DNA from: Pararge aegeria
Taxonomy: Eukaryota > Arthropoda > Insecta > Lepidoptera > Nymphalidae
Direction: 5' to 3'
Assembly (NCBI RefSeq): GCF_905163445.1
Contig: NC_053183.1
Location: 10,974,001 to 11,038,000 of the forward strand
DNA length: 64,000 nucleotides
This document shows, piece after piece, positions 36,801 to 51,100 of this stretch; position 1 is the first letter of the stretch; each line of letters opens with the position of its first letter. A model generated the notes under the pieces. That model was not told where the DNA came from. It ran no database searches and worked only from the letters and a program-made list of their open reading frames with translations. The translations under genes were made by a program, and so were the position numbers.

Positions 36801-39800
36801 AACGAGAAGAGCCAATCGCCGCAGATTACACACACCAATATTGTTGAAAACCTATCCAACCAAACCCCTATTAGACCAGGGTCGATAATTTTTAAAACCA
36901 AAAAAAAAATAATAGGATGAAACCCATTAGAAAAGGAGGGGATTATTATAAAAATGAAAGGAAAAATAATTTACGGGCGATCTGAGGTCAGGAAGGGGAT
37001 GGGGGTGAATTTTTAAGGGTAAAAACGGGTTTTCTCGATTTCCGGCAAAACTAAAAGTCCTATCGAAAAAAGTCAAATTGCAAAGTTGTAGGGAATAAAA
37101 AGATCTAAAACTTTTGTATTTACAGCTTTTTCCACATAACCTCAAAATTTATGTGAAAAATTCAAATTGGTGGCAATCTTACAACTTTTAGGTCGCGGAC
37201 GGACAAACCAACAGATGAGAGAACAGACGGACGTGGCTTGTAGACTATGGAACCCTAAAAACGAATACAACTACATTTTTGCCTATAAAAGATATCAAGG
37301 CAAAATAAAACTCTTTGAAAATAAATTGAGATATTATCGTGCTCTCGTAGGAAGCAACGGTATGCTTCAAGGGCGCAATCAAATGGAATCTTAACAAAAA
37401 GTAATTCTCCTAACCGCAACTAATGATGGAGTTAACATATAATGTAAAAACTTAATTCACTTGTTTACTTCGAAAATAGTCAATCCGTTGCAAAATAGCA
37501 ATTTGCGCAGATCCAGACAATATCCACGGCGTCACTGAGATCAGTTTTTGTAGATTGCGCAGTCATACCGCTACCCTCACACAGACCACATTCAGTATTA
37601 TTGACTATATAAATATTGACAATGACGCTAGTCAACAAGTACAAAAAAGTGTTAATTCTTGATCAATTAACTCTTAAAAATTAGTTGGTATTGATTTTTT
37701 TAAATGATCAAAAAAAAACAAAATTATTGTTTTCTACATTTCAAACAATTATAACAAACAAAATTTAAAACTGGGATAAACTTGTATCTCCTATTTTTTG
37801 ATTTATTAACAAAAACTAAATTTTTTTTTACCTTAATTGCTAACATATATACTTTCGTAACATTTTTCTAGACAGCATTCCGAATCGAATGAGCTATATT
37901 TTTAGGAGCTTGATCAAGAAATAACACCTTTTTTTATTAATTTTTGATTAATATATTACAATAGTAGTAGTAGTATTTTAGTAGTATTATTTGGATACTA
38001 ATGTAACGCTAATTTAACAAACAGATGTGTGGTTAAGCGACTTCCCTCAGTTTAATAGCGACATAGTTCAACAATTTAAATTGTTAGGTATAATCATTTA
38101 TTTTACAATGCCTGTGAATGAGGTGTTAGTGTTATTTTTGGATTCGATGTAGGTATGCATATAAATATTTTTATGTTAGTAAGGATGGAATCCATACTTA
38201 TACTAACAATGTGAAAGTGCGTCTATTTGTTTGTAGCTATGTTCGGTTCAACCGTTTTATCGATCTATGAAATTAGGCACACATGTGCAAGCTTGCATCC
38301 TTGAGATGGACGAAGATTTACATTTTCGGCAAATTGTTCTGATAAAAGCTATTTGCGGGATTCAAATAAATAGCATTTGTAACCTATATGCATGGCTTGA
38401 CCGTTTAACTTATGTTAGTGAAATTTTCAGTAATTTGCATCCTGGAGATGGATAGGGGACATATTATCAATCATTTTAAGGTACTGAGTTACTGACATAA
38501 GTGGTATATTGAAATGAGTATCTCTCTACTTAGACGTCTTTGTTCATCGACAAAGGGAAAATATATTGTGAATATTTGTGTACATCAATGTAAAAAAATC
38601 AACCAGCACTGGAACAGCTTGGTAGGTCATAGTAACAGATGCCTCTTCCTTATGACCACCTATAGCAATTCAATAATCCTGTTCCTCGTTATAATATGAC
38701 ATAGGATAATAATGATATAGGATGTAGTGTTAAAATGCACATATAAGTATATGAGTTTTATTTATATCTACATTTTAACTAAGTCAATAAGCTTCAGGTA
38801 TTTCCCCGATAACAATTGATAATTAAGTGGCAAAAAATACTGCTATTCGACCGTACAGCATATGCTGTACCTAATTGACGTCACCCATTGATTTGTTTGA
38901 CGTATTAAAGTTGTTTTGATCAATATCTTATAGCAAAAAGCTTCGGATAACATTAAAAGAAGCTTCCCCTCAACAGTCAGCAGATTTAACAAAGAAAGAA
39001 ATTAAACCATGCATTTATATTTACAATGAAATACAATAAATCGAATTATAAAGAAGCTGTTTATTACTTTATGATCGTCCTTTACGCGCGATCAAATTAA
39101 ATCCCATGAAGAATCAGGACACTTTGCACAGCGTGTTCGCCAGCGAAAACTAAAGTCATCTAGACGTGGGTCTCATTGTGGGTCACGAGGGCGGACGGAC
39201 TTATCCCTAGTGCAACAAACTCAGATCACGAAAAGTTGCCGTCGACGGCTCAGAAGTTGATCGACTTTAGGTTACGTTCCATTGAAGTCATCAAGAACTG
39301 TGTCTCAACTATTCTCAACTCTTCCACAACCTTCAAGCGCCACGCTCGTCATTCCCCCCTTTGACGCTGTTGTACCCCCATCTTAGTCAATATACAACAA
39401 TAAGAACACAATTTAAAAAAAGTACAAGGCTAAAATGGTGAGGGTCAAAAATAGCTCATTTATTTCTCATTAACTCTTTGGCGGTATTCCACGAGCTATA
39501 TCGTTGCGAGTTATTTGATAAAATACAAGACGTGTGCAGATTTACATCATTCAAGCGTTGTATACCCTTATTTTTATAAGGAGACGAAGCTGTTTAATAT
39601 GTGCCTAAAATTACTGACATAGAATTACATGAGAGTTTAGTCTGAGAGAAATTTTGCGATACATGCTTTTTTGTACATTTTATGTTTTTAATGAGATCCA
39701 AATTGGTTCTATTTGGATTTTGACATTTTTTAAAACGTTTTTGACGTCAACCTTCCTGGAAAATGTTTTTTTTTTCGAGGGATAACTCGAAAAAATTACT

Positions 39801-42800
39801 TCGATAACTATCCGCCGCCTTATGGTCAAATTAGCTCTAGGTAATAGGTAAAAGGCATAATCCTCCTTCAGTTAAATATGCCCTTTAAAGATTTATTTCG
39901 TAATTATCTACAAATAATAATGTTTTTCTTTAACAGAGTAAAAGAATTGGCGATCGGTTTTTACGTGCCCTTAAATACAGTAAAAAGCGTTGACCGGAGA
40001 GGAAGGCCACTTTTGAGAGACAGTATCCGTAAACCGTTTAGAGGTCATGGCACTCGACTCGATGCATGATAATGTTGAATATTGAACCTTGAGTTTGTCT
40101 TTAGACTTCCGAGATATCTTCGGTCTTTTAAGAAATCATTTCGTAATTTTATATAGCTAAAGAGGTTCATTATAATGCAATTACATAACACCAAGTGTTT
40201 CCAACATTTTTTTCAGTTTTTGTTACTTAAACAACTAGCCAGATAAGATTATTAATTGGTTATCTGTGGCTACGATTTGTTGTTGAACAAAGGTTCGCAT
40301 TAAGGTGGTAGAGTCACTTCACACAGACAGACTTGACGTTTTAAAAGTATACTAGGCCTACTTGAAATAAATTAATTTTGAATTAAACACGGAAAAAAAT
40401 AATTGTCACAAAATAATAGCGTAAAGAATTAAATTTACATAGGTAACAAGAATAAAACATAAAATAAAAATAATCTTTCCTATACCACCTACCTCAACTT
40501 TTCCAAGGCTAGCACACAAAATAGAGTTTTTTCGTAGAAGAACTAGAGTAATCGACATAGCTCGACGAGTCGCGAAGTCGCGAAGTGGTAATGGGCGGGG
40601 CTATATGTTACAAACAGTACCATCTTATAATAAGATAGAATTATACCGTCTGGTTGTAATACCAGACAGAAAAGGTGTACACCTCGGCATATGCCATGCC
40701 ATTATAAGTTCATGCATGACCCTGAATAAATAACACTTGCTTTTATTACATTCTTGTGACGTGAAAAATGAGAACTCTTACTTCATACGAAAGGTATGTA
40801 TGTATACATGAAGGCGTAAAATGCATATTTTACTTAATTAGTTTTAGTTAAATCTAAAATGATTCAATGCCGATAAACGTACGCCTATGTTTATATTTAT
40901 ATTATATTATATATATTGATATTATGTACGATCAATATTTCTAATTAAGAAAACTATATTTATGAAAAACTATAGCTAAAGACATTCGTAAGCTTAAAGT
41001 TAAAGCTTCAAGGGTTCCAAACGCACTCTGGTTATTATATATCATAGCGGGGGTATTCTTTTGTTTTCACCTTTTCAGAGTCACCTCATGTATGTCATTG
41101 AGAATCAAGCTTAGGGCATGTTTGTGGAAAATTTTCACCGTTAAAGGCCACCCGGGGGCATTGGCCCGATGTGGTTTTGTTTTTTTGTTGTTCCTTACCC
41201 GAAGAGTGCCAACGGGACCATATTACAATGCGCCTGCTCTCTGGCTGTCCGTCTGTCCATCCTTCCGTTGGTCTGCTAGCTAACTGTATTTTTTTAAACC
41301 ACAATGAGAAGAGAATTGAAATTTTTACAGAATGTTTATGTTATGTAACTTGGGTTTCATATAAAATGGGTCATTTATAGCGGCATCGCTTCCCATACAA
41401 GAAATAAAACGTATTTTTTGTTTTAATTCTCTATATTTCTCCATATTGAAACTTAATACAGAGCCCCTCGATTGCAAGAACAACTCGAACTAAGGCAGTT
41501 TCATTTTCTCTGATAACGATAACTGTACTTACTTATTTTATTAACAGGTCTATACCGATTCCGGAAGGCCTGGTTATGGACCCGATGTCGCCCACAGCGC
41601 TTGCAGTCCCCAACGAAATCATGGATCGCATTGGCAGTGGGCTGAATATACTCAGGGAACACGGCAAGAAAGTTCAAAAGGTAAACTTTTTTTTTTGTTT
41701 ACCAGGTCAAATGTTTTCTACTGTTTCCGTACTTCGATACATCTTCCTCTTCGTCGTCATATCAACCAATTATAGACCCACTACAGGGCACGGTGGTCCT
41801 CCCACAATGAAAAGGGTTTAAGTCGTAGTCCACCACGCTAGCCCGGTGCGGGTTTGTAGTCTTCACACGCCTTTTAGAACATTCTGGAGATTTCAGGACT
41901 CCTCACGATATTTTCCTTCGCCGTTGAAGCAAGTGATTTTAAAATTTCTTAAAAAGTAAATAACTCAGTAAAGTAAGAAATTCGTGCTGGGATTCGAACT
42001 CGGCCCCGGGAAAGCTGAAGTCCTAACCACTGGACTAACACCACCTCCTTTGTATACGAAGACCTAAATAATACTCCCTAGTGTAAGTTTACTTGAATTT
42101 TCGCGAAAGTCATATATGATATGCAAATCAATAAAATGAATTTAAAAATTATAAAAGACCTTAGTCATTGGATCTCGAAAGGATTCCTTTCGATTAAAAA
42201 AGACATACATTTGGAGTATTCATATTTGGTACGACGGTGCTGCCACGAAATTTGGAAGGACCGATGACTATAGCGACGCGGGAAAAAAAAAGTAAGAAGG
42301 AGGAAAAAAAAGATGGTGCGGGAAGCGACATCGTTCGTTTGGGGTTATTTGGCGAGATTTTAAAAGAGAAAAAGGAAAAGCGAAAGGGTTATATTAGTAA
42401 AAGACTAAATATTTTATGAGTTTAAAGTGAACTTAAGTTTAATGTTAGCGTAATCGACAAAAATATATGTTGGTGTATGATTTTGTTATTTAGACTGGAG
42501 TATTTTTATACTAGTTTAGTCAAAACGTTATCAGCCATTTTGGCATATTGTGGTAATAACTGAATTTCGCATCAGATCTTTTATTTGTTATAAATTCAGA
42601 AATAAAATAGACACACATACGAGAGTTTTAAATTTTCAAAAGGACCAGTTTCGCACAAATAGTTTCATCGACTATCTGATATTATACATAATGAAGATCA
42701 CCACAGACTAAGAGACACGCGGCTTTCGCATGCTCGAGCTTTACTGTTGTTATCTATTTCAAATTCAAATGTTCAAATTCTAAATTTCTTAATTCATGTA

Positions 42801-45800
42801 GGCCTATCACAGGCACTTATGAAGCATTTATACATGTATGTTTACATAATTGTAAGGGGATGGTGATAACTTCGTACACCGACTTAAACCTAAAGCTACG
42901 AGGGTTCCAAACGCGCCGTGGTCTCAGAAGAGCCCACAACAAACTTAGCCGGGTTATTTTTTTGGTTATCACCATCTCACAGTTTATTTATATTAAGCTA
43001 TGAAGCTAGAGCAATTCACACCAAAACTTTTTTATCGTTCAAGTAATCCTTAACATTATAATAGGAAAAAGCTCGAAAAGCTCTCAGAGTGAAGTTGGCA
43101 GCAAACGCTAAAGACGAGAGCAGTATCTACCTAATTGTATCTATGTAACTATACACCATAGTAATGGCATGCCTTAGATAAGTGCTCTGGCATGCGAACA
43201 AACTTTTTTGAGACTATAAAAGAGCAAAATAAAAAATGTTGACATTGAATTACAGCGAGGAAATTTCCGCTAACAAAGTTAATAAATGATGCTTAAAATC
43301 ACTAACGCACTCTACAATTACTTACTTACTAAGTAACAGGCATGCACGTTTTCTAGCGATGTTTTTCTTCACCTAAATTCGTCTACAAGTGATATTTTTT
43401 TTTAATTTAAAATGTATATAAAAATTTTCGGAACCGACTGGATTTGAACCTGCGACTGCTCTATCAAAATTGAAAAATTTGATAATTCACCTACAACTTA
43501 TGATAAGCTGCTAAAGTACGAAAGTTTCATCTCGATTGGATCAGCGGTTTTTTGGCGAAATATGCACAAATAAATACCTATTATGGTGAAAAATACAATA
43601 GTAAAATCTTAATATTGCAATGTTAAAGTTATTGAGATTTAATTCGATATCTATGCTGGATATTTATTATTTACTTATTCATTGTATAAAATTATCTGAC
43701 CTTTTGTATCAGAAGAATAAAATATTAATAATATAGGTAGGTTTAAAATTCTTATCGCCTCCCATTTGATACTTGTGGATATTTATAAGTTATTCACCTA
43801 ATCATTCGCGAACGACCGGTCTACCTTCGCAGTTTTGGGTGATAAAATATGGTCTGATCTGGTTTTTTTTGCATACACATTATTAAAAGCGTTTTAGTTT
43901 AAACATAGACTCAAACCTTGTGGTGTTGTGCTCCGGTCAATGTGTGTCTAACACATTGTCTCATACGCATTCGATATTAGCGATTTGTTGTTAATTGCGG
44001 AACCGGTAGAAACAAACCACGAAAAATCATATTTCATTGGCAAGTGAGCTATTACACTCAGTGTTTTCCTCTAGTAGGCACTCAGTTCTGGCCGTGTCAA
44101 ATCATTGTGAGATGTTTTCAAAGGTTACATGGTATACTAAGGGCCACAAATAAAGCTATATAAAAATCATTAAGTTATTCATCGGTTTTTACGGAAATAC
44201 ATTTGATAATTACAACCGCCGCGCCGCCGTGCACGAACCTCATTAAGTTGTTTATACGCATTGATGAAGGAAGTGGAGTAAAGTGCTCAATATAGTGTGT
44301 CTTAGTGCTATTAAAAATGTGTGATTCCACTTTTGGTACTGATATGCACGAAGATTTTGCAGCTATTCTCACTGTAAGTACATGACTTCTTCGACTAAAT
44401 AAGTCGACTAGGTTTTGTAATCTACACCTGTGGAAAGATCTTGGAATAAGCAGAATCAATTTTCCAAAACCTGGATGTGTTCCATACCCGTCAAGAGAGC
44501 TAGCATGGGCAGGAGACAATTAAATCCCCGGGCAAAGGATAAAAATGTATCTTCTCCCACAACTTTATCAATTCTCAGAGCAATAGCGCAAAATTGGAAA
44601 TAATATCCAAATAATAATTGTGCAATAATAAAAGGGGGTACACTCCTACTATTCCATGTTCCTGTGCTATAGCAGGTAGACAAAAAAAGGTTTAATTATA
44701 TCAGGGGATATAATCGGGGGATATAATTTTTATCGCCGGCCCTTGCTAGCCCTGCTGAGGCCAGCTATGGAGTTAAAAAATATATAAATCGTCTCTGGAC
44801 TGATCTGGTTCACGCCTCCAACTTTTCCGCAACAAATTTAAGCATTCTTTATTTTATCTCTGTATATCCATACTCTAATCAAAACGGAAATATATGAAAC
44901 TGCCATACCCTTTTTATGAAAGCAGGCTTTTATGTTAAACCAAACCGTCACTTACTACTAAGCGGATTCGCAGTCTAGCGTAAAATCCTAATTAGCAAAG
45001 TTCAAAGTTTCTCAGATGTGAAATAAATCTAAACGAGGAAATTTTAACATCGCTTCTTAATTTGCCCCAGCCGGAAATTAAACCTAGCAAATGACCTTTC
45101 GCAAAAACCCCGTGGATAGGAAAGTAATAAATAAGAATTAAATCAGGGCTATCGATCGAAATGTAATCAGTCTATACGTACACTTGCTAGCTTGCCTTCG
45201 TGTATAAAAAACAGTAGCTTTTATATTATTTGGTACTGATCATTTAGAGATAGAATTATGAAGACGTTTTTAGATTTAAATAAAAATAACCACAGTCAAC
45301 TTACAAGTCTTATCTATACTAACATAAGAAATTATTTGGAGAAATACTTATTCGAATTACAAAATTATTTTTGCGTTAGTTTATTTATGAAAGAAGGCTA
45401 TATATTGAAGGCTTTATTGCTTTTCACCCTTCTTACAGGTATATTAAAGTTTGTATGAAGTCTGCCGTTTTTCAAGTTATATCGATGAAAATTATTAGTA
45501 CCTATTTGGTTGACAATGAAAACAGTAAAGAAATATATAAAGTGATTACTTACTTACGCAAAAAGCACTTACACAAAAAGTGTACCTTATTACTATATTA
45601 ATGCGAAATAGCTATTGGTCACCATTCGATCGTTGTCTTGTTAAATGAAAAGACAAACAATTCGTTCTCATGGTTGCTAATTGTATAAACACAGAAGTAG
45701 TAATAGTGCGATCTAAAATTATCAGGATATGGTTGAGACTGCTGATTTAACAAAAAAACAGCACAAAACATGAATATAGTTTGTAGACCAACCGCAGGCA

Positions 45801-48083
45801 GTCGACCTGCCTTGCCTACTTAAAGATTTTTTGTCTAGAAATATTCAGACAAGTATGATATAAATACAGGTATTATGGGTACACAATAATAGGTATTCCT
45901 TCATTATTCAGTTAAAATCGTTCGTTCAGACGTCATCCGGAGTAACTTAAAATCATTACAACAACACATTACATGACCTAAAATAATATAATAAGAATAC
46001 ATAAAAATATATAAAATATATTAATATGTATGACATATTTAAAAGTGCGTGTACCCTACCTAAAAATACATAAAAATTTATAAAAATATATAAATATACT
46101 ATATTTATATAATAGGTATATAAATATATAATATTATATAAATATACTACGTTATGACCGTCTTAAAGTAAGTCTAAAAGATACTTACACTAGTTACATT
46201 TCGAAATCAATGCTAACTGTTTAACGAGTTGAGTTTGGTTTTATAGTAGAACGATGATAAGAACTACTAAGTTTAACCGTAGTCTTGCCGGATATAAATA
46301 TGTTATGTGAACAATTGATGATGGAATAAATCAGATGACTTAACAACCTCCAAAATCACAGTCGCTGCCTACAATTTATATAATCTGATTACCACGGTAC
46401 GCTAAGCTCATAATATTAATTTGAAAATGAGTTACCTATAGGTGTTCTTGATGGTATTTTTGATACCGATGCAAAAAATGATTGTTATTTTCCTTGAAGT
46501 TTTTATTTAACGATGCGTCCATTGCAATCCCAACTATCGTCTTAAAATGTTGCCATTTATATTGCTTTTTAACGAATTTTATCGAACGCCTTTATCTCAA
46601 TCTCCAAGCTAAATTAAATTCACTTTTCTAAATGCAGTGCTATAATTTCCCAAAAAAAACAATGTACTGGTATACATACAAAGTACCATACTATTTAAAA
46701 CGTACTGGTATACAGGGTTAAATAAAAATGCGAGAAAGCTCCTATAGTTCCCATCATTAAAACTGACAGCTTTTGTTTTACGACGTTTTAAAATTCAGTA
46801 TTAATTTATCTCATAACAAAAAAAAAACGTGTTATTTCTGTATAGTGACATTACACTGTGAAACCAAATACATGTGATTCGACAACGAAGCGTTTTCGCA
46901 CAACAGAGTCGCAGTTCGCGCGCTGTTGCGATGTTTCATTACAGAGTAGTAACCAACGACTTAAATATATTTATATAGATGGTAGAACAAGTATTAAATC
47001 AATTAAACTAGAATTTTGAATCGTCGTAGAACAATAATAGGTACGTACGTAGTTTTAATAATAGGAATTACAATTTGAGAGTTTTTGGTACTTTTTATTT
47101 CTGTCCCTGTCTATAGAGTAAATTTTGAGAATGGTTGACATCTTTAGATCTTATAGCGATTTTCGCTCACCACGGTTGCCACATGAGCTCGGCATGTCAT
47201 ACTTACTGCCATATCTATGACGCAGATTAAGATCAACACTTTAGGAGCACTATTATTCTTGTGTTTCTTTATTTTGTTTTGTTACAGTATCTTCTGAAGA
47301 ATAGAAAGTTTGAAGTTGCCAAGAAATCATTGACGTCAATAGTGAACATTGTTTTGATTGAAGCCAAAGATTTGCCAGACGCCCCGGGAAATGGATCTAG
47401 TGGTCTATATTGCAAATTCAAGTAAGCGTTTATCGTATATTCAACTTCCTAAGATATTCCCTTCCAAGGAAGACAGCTTACTCTAAAGTAAAATGAATTT
47501 AAAAAATACTTTCAAACAAGCTCTTTATAATACCGATTCCCCTAATCAGTATCTACGAGACATAATGGATAATGGGTTTAACATTACTCCCATACCCCTA
47601 ACAGATTAGCTCGTAAACAACTAACATAGTAGCATCACATCAACCCATTGCACAATGAGAAGGGGTTAAGGCACAATGAGGGGGGTTCACTACGCTGGCC
47701 CAGTGTGGATTGGTGGACTCCACACACCTTTTTGAACATAATGTTGAACTCTCAGGCAGTTTTCCTCAGGATGTTTTCTTTCACCGTTGAAGCAAGTGAT
47801 ATTTTAATTACTTAAAAGACAAATAACTTGGAAAAGTTAGAGTTACGTGCTGGGATTCGAACTCGGCCCCTGAAAGTGAAGTAGAACTCCTATCCAATGC
47901 GCTTTCGCCGCTTAGTTGCAAACATTGCAAGTTAAAAAAACGCTTGTAAAAGAGCAAAGATTGTCAATCCGACGCATTTTGTATTTAGGTAAACGATAAA
48001 ATATGTGTACCTACTGTTATCTGCGCCATTTCTTGATTGATTATTTTTTTCGACCTGGAATATCCCACTATAGTTGATCCCAC

Positions 48084-48129
<46 letters not shown>

Positions 48130-51100
48130 AATTCGTTTAAGTAGTAAATTGTATCCATGACTATACAATATGTGGACAAATTATTACAGTAGCGTAGAAT
48201 GAGATCTATCTAGCACAGCAAAAATTTTGTACGGTTGTGTCAAATTAAAAGCTTTAAAATGTTCTTTGCTAATATAAACTCTCAAAGAAAGAACCTCACC
48301 GAATTAAAAAAATCGCTTTTAAACTTAATATTTTTAAAAATAATTCGTATTTTTCCGTGACTGAATACATACAATTCAGCATTGCAATGAAGCTTTTTTT
48401 ACCTCATGATAAATTGTAAATACTTAATAATTACGTGCATACTTTTTATAGGTGCGAGGCTCCTCGGGTTTTGAACTCGCCGTCTCTGAGGCAAAAAAAA
48501 ACTCGCGCTATTGTAACCAAATAGATAGAGTAAAGAGACGACTGACTATTTTTTTGTATAAAAAGAACAGCTCTAAAGCAATTAAAGTTGGAAATAAATA
48601 AATATGCGGATGTGATTTTTATATTAATTAACTTATGACAAGCCTCATCAACAGATCATAATTTAAATTAATTTGTTACAAATTAAGAAAATAAAGCTAT
48701 ATCATCAGTTCACAGTTGTTTTTGACAAACTAGCTAGCAAAAATATTAAATTTACCATCATCAACGCTTGATTACCTTGTCTACATAATATACCTATTTA
48801 ATATAATAAAAACAACGGCTTAAACCCAGTTCATTGCTGGAGGAGACCCTGCCTTGTAGTGGGCCGAAAATGGGATGATATGATGATGATATTATATTAT
48901 ATATACTATACTATAGTAATATTTATTTAGGACCACAACGTTAACACGTACGAGTATATATGTATGACAGTACGGTTTGTATATGGTACAAATACAAATA
49001 TTTTGATTACAAGTTGTCTTTGGCAGAAGACTTCTTCTACTTTTCATATTAGCCAGACTGCCTTCATTAACATGTTCTCCAGGGTGAATTCGTATCCCTC
49101 GACACGCTTGCGACTAGCGTAAAGCTCGCGATCACTGCAGTCAAACGTCACTTTTCCGTACAATAATTATACCAAAGTGACGTTTGAAACCAGTCAACAC
49201 AGCAGCAGACAACAATTGAGCGTTTGTTTGTTTGAATACTTTATTGTACACACACATTTTCTACAAAGTAAACACATATAATAGAAAGTAAACACATATA
49301 ATACAGAATAGAAACTGGCGCTTGCAAAGGTGGTATTATCGCTAAAGCGGATGTCTTCCAGACAACCTTTGACGTTAAGAAAGACGAAAGCGTATGAGTT
49401 TAATAGAAGAACTAAGGTCGTTTATATTTTGTATAAATATTGTATGGAAAGGTGAGCTTTGACAGCAGTGATCGCGAGTCGCGAGCCTTTCGAAATATGC
49501 ATACTCACCCTGCCGGTGTTTTGAGTGATAACGGATTAACCGAAATGCCCCCGTCATAATGATTTCTAGCTTGCATTACCTACACCTGCTAAGGCCATGA
49601 AAAAAACTAAGTTCTTCTATTAAACTCATACGCTTTTGTCTTTCCTAACGTCAAAGGTTGTCTGGAAGACATCGCTTTAGCGATAAGACCGCCATAGGCA
49701 TTATCTATAGAAAACCCTATTATTCTTAAAACATAAAGGCAAACACCGATATTTATTTATTCCTTGTGTTTAATTTTTAAGGTTAGGTGGAGAATCCCAC
49801 AAATCAAAACAGGTTCACAAGACAAAACCGATATGGCGTGAGAGGTTTAATTTATATCTTTACGATGACAACTCTCTAGAGGTCAACGTATGGCACAAAA
49901 CGAAGCAGAAAAATTTTATGGGAAGGTAAGCTAAAAGATTTAAAAATATTGTAAATAATGCAAATGTAAATATTGTTATGTTAACATTTGCATTATTATA
50001 CTAAGTATTACTTATATATTTAGCAAAGATCATATTTTTCTGACCTTTACATTATATTACCTTATTATAATATACTAGAGGGTGCCAGCTACTCCGTCTG
50101 CAGTGCCCATCTCCATTAAGATAACTGCTGGCAAAGCAAATGAAAGTCAAAATAATTTACAAATGACATGCATTATTTTCTACATTTTGGAGTGGAATTT
50201 TTAAAAAGTGTGAAACACGTGTTTCTTATTTTTATCAAATGCCCAAATAACAAGTTACATGAAAATAACTTAAAGACAAGCTTTCATACAAACTTTCTTC
50301 TCTTGTGGTATACAACAAAAAGAAATGTATTCTTACACTAATAATTCGTACCTACACCTTTAGAATGCTCCAAGAATATTATTTCGAAATTTCTATAAGT
50401 TAAATTAGCCGCTTGCGCTGTAGGCTGCCCGTACACAGTCAATATTATTGACGATACAGATACAGACAATATTTTTTTACCAACACTGCAATTTTCTAAA
50501 CAGGCAATAATATTTACAATATGCAGAGTATTGTCAATAATGTTGACGTGTGCGGGCAACCAATCAGAAATCTTGAATTATAAGCTAAGAGACGCTGAGT
50601 TAAAGGTACATTTTGAAAATTTTCTATTTCTGAATTTCATCTAGTTTGGTATGTTAGGAAGCTTCCAGTTCTGTGTTCCAGTTCTGGTCTGGCCGTGGCT
50701 ACTTTACCGAAAGAGGAGAGCCGCCAAGTGATGTGTTTATACTGATTGAGTATAAGTTTCATAGAAATAGTAACCTGTTAGCTCGCAAGATCTTAGACTA
50801 GGTGAAATTACAGTCAAGAGCTAATTTATAGTAAAAAATGAAGGGTTTTCCAATGGTCTGTCTTCAAACACGTCGAGCACTCAACCAATCCATTCTTTGT
50901 CATAAATTTCCGGAAAACGTCGTAGATAGGTACCTATCTCTACATTAGGTACGTATATTGTTTCCACGTGTAGTTTGAAATGATTATGCTTAGATTAAAC
51001 GTAAGTTATTATAATGGTGCCATTTAAGGGTCTCTGAAGTCATAATTAATGTCATCAGAAATACGATATTTCGTGACAATGACGTACATATGGTATTACC

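Larger units (their letters stand above)
27827..41547 (+). other. intron 1 of the MCTP-like gene
   Basis: About 13.7 kb between donor GA|GTGAGT and acceptor TTAACAG. Holds many repeats listed separately. I looked for a missing first C2 domain (SDPYVKF-like exon) and did not find one. Confidence 0.6.

Noticed and set aside
41092..41380. Three overlapping open frames on both strands
   Set aside because: They fall in a LINE tail with the GTGCCAACGGGACC hallmark.
44175..44683. Two overlapping minus-strand frames of 114 and 75 codons as genes
   Set aside because: No recognisable motif, no splice continuity, and location in an intron without other support.
47932..48179. Ile/Tyr-repeat proteins on the minus strand
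   Set aside because: Produced by the (TA)n microsatellite at 48095-48126.
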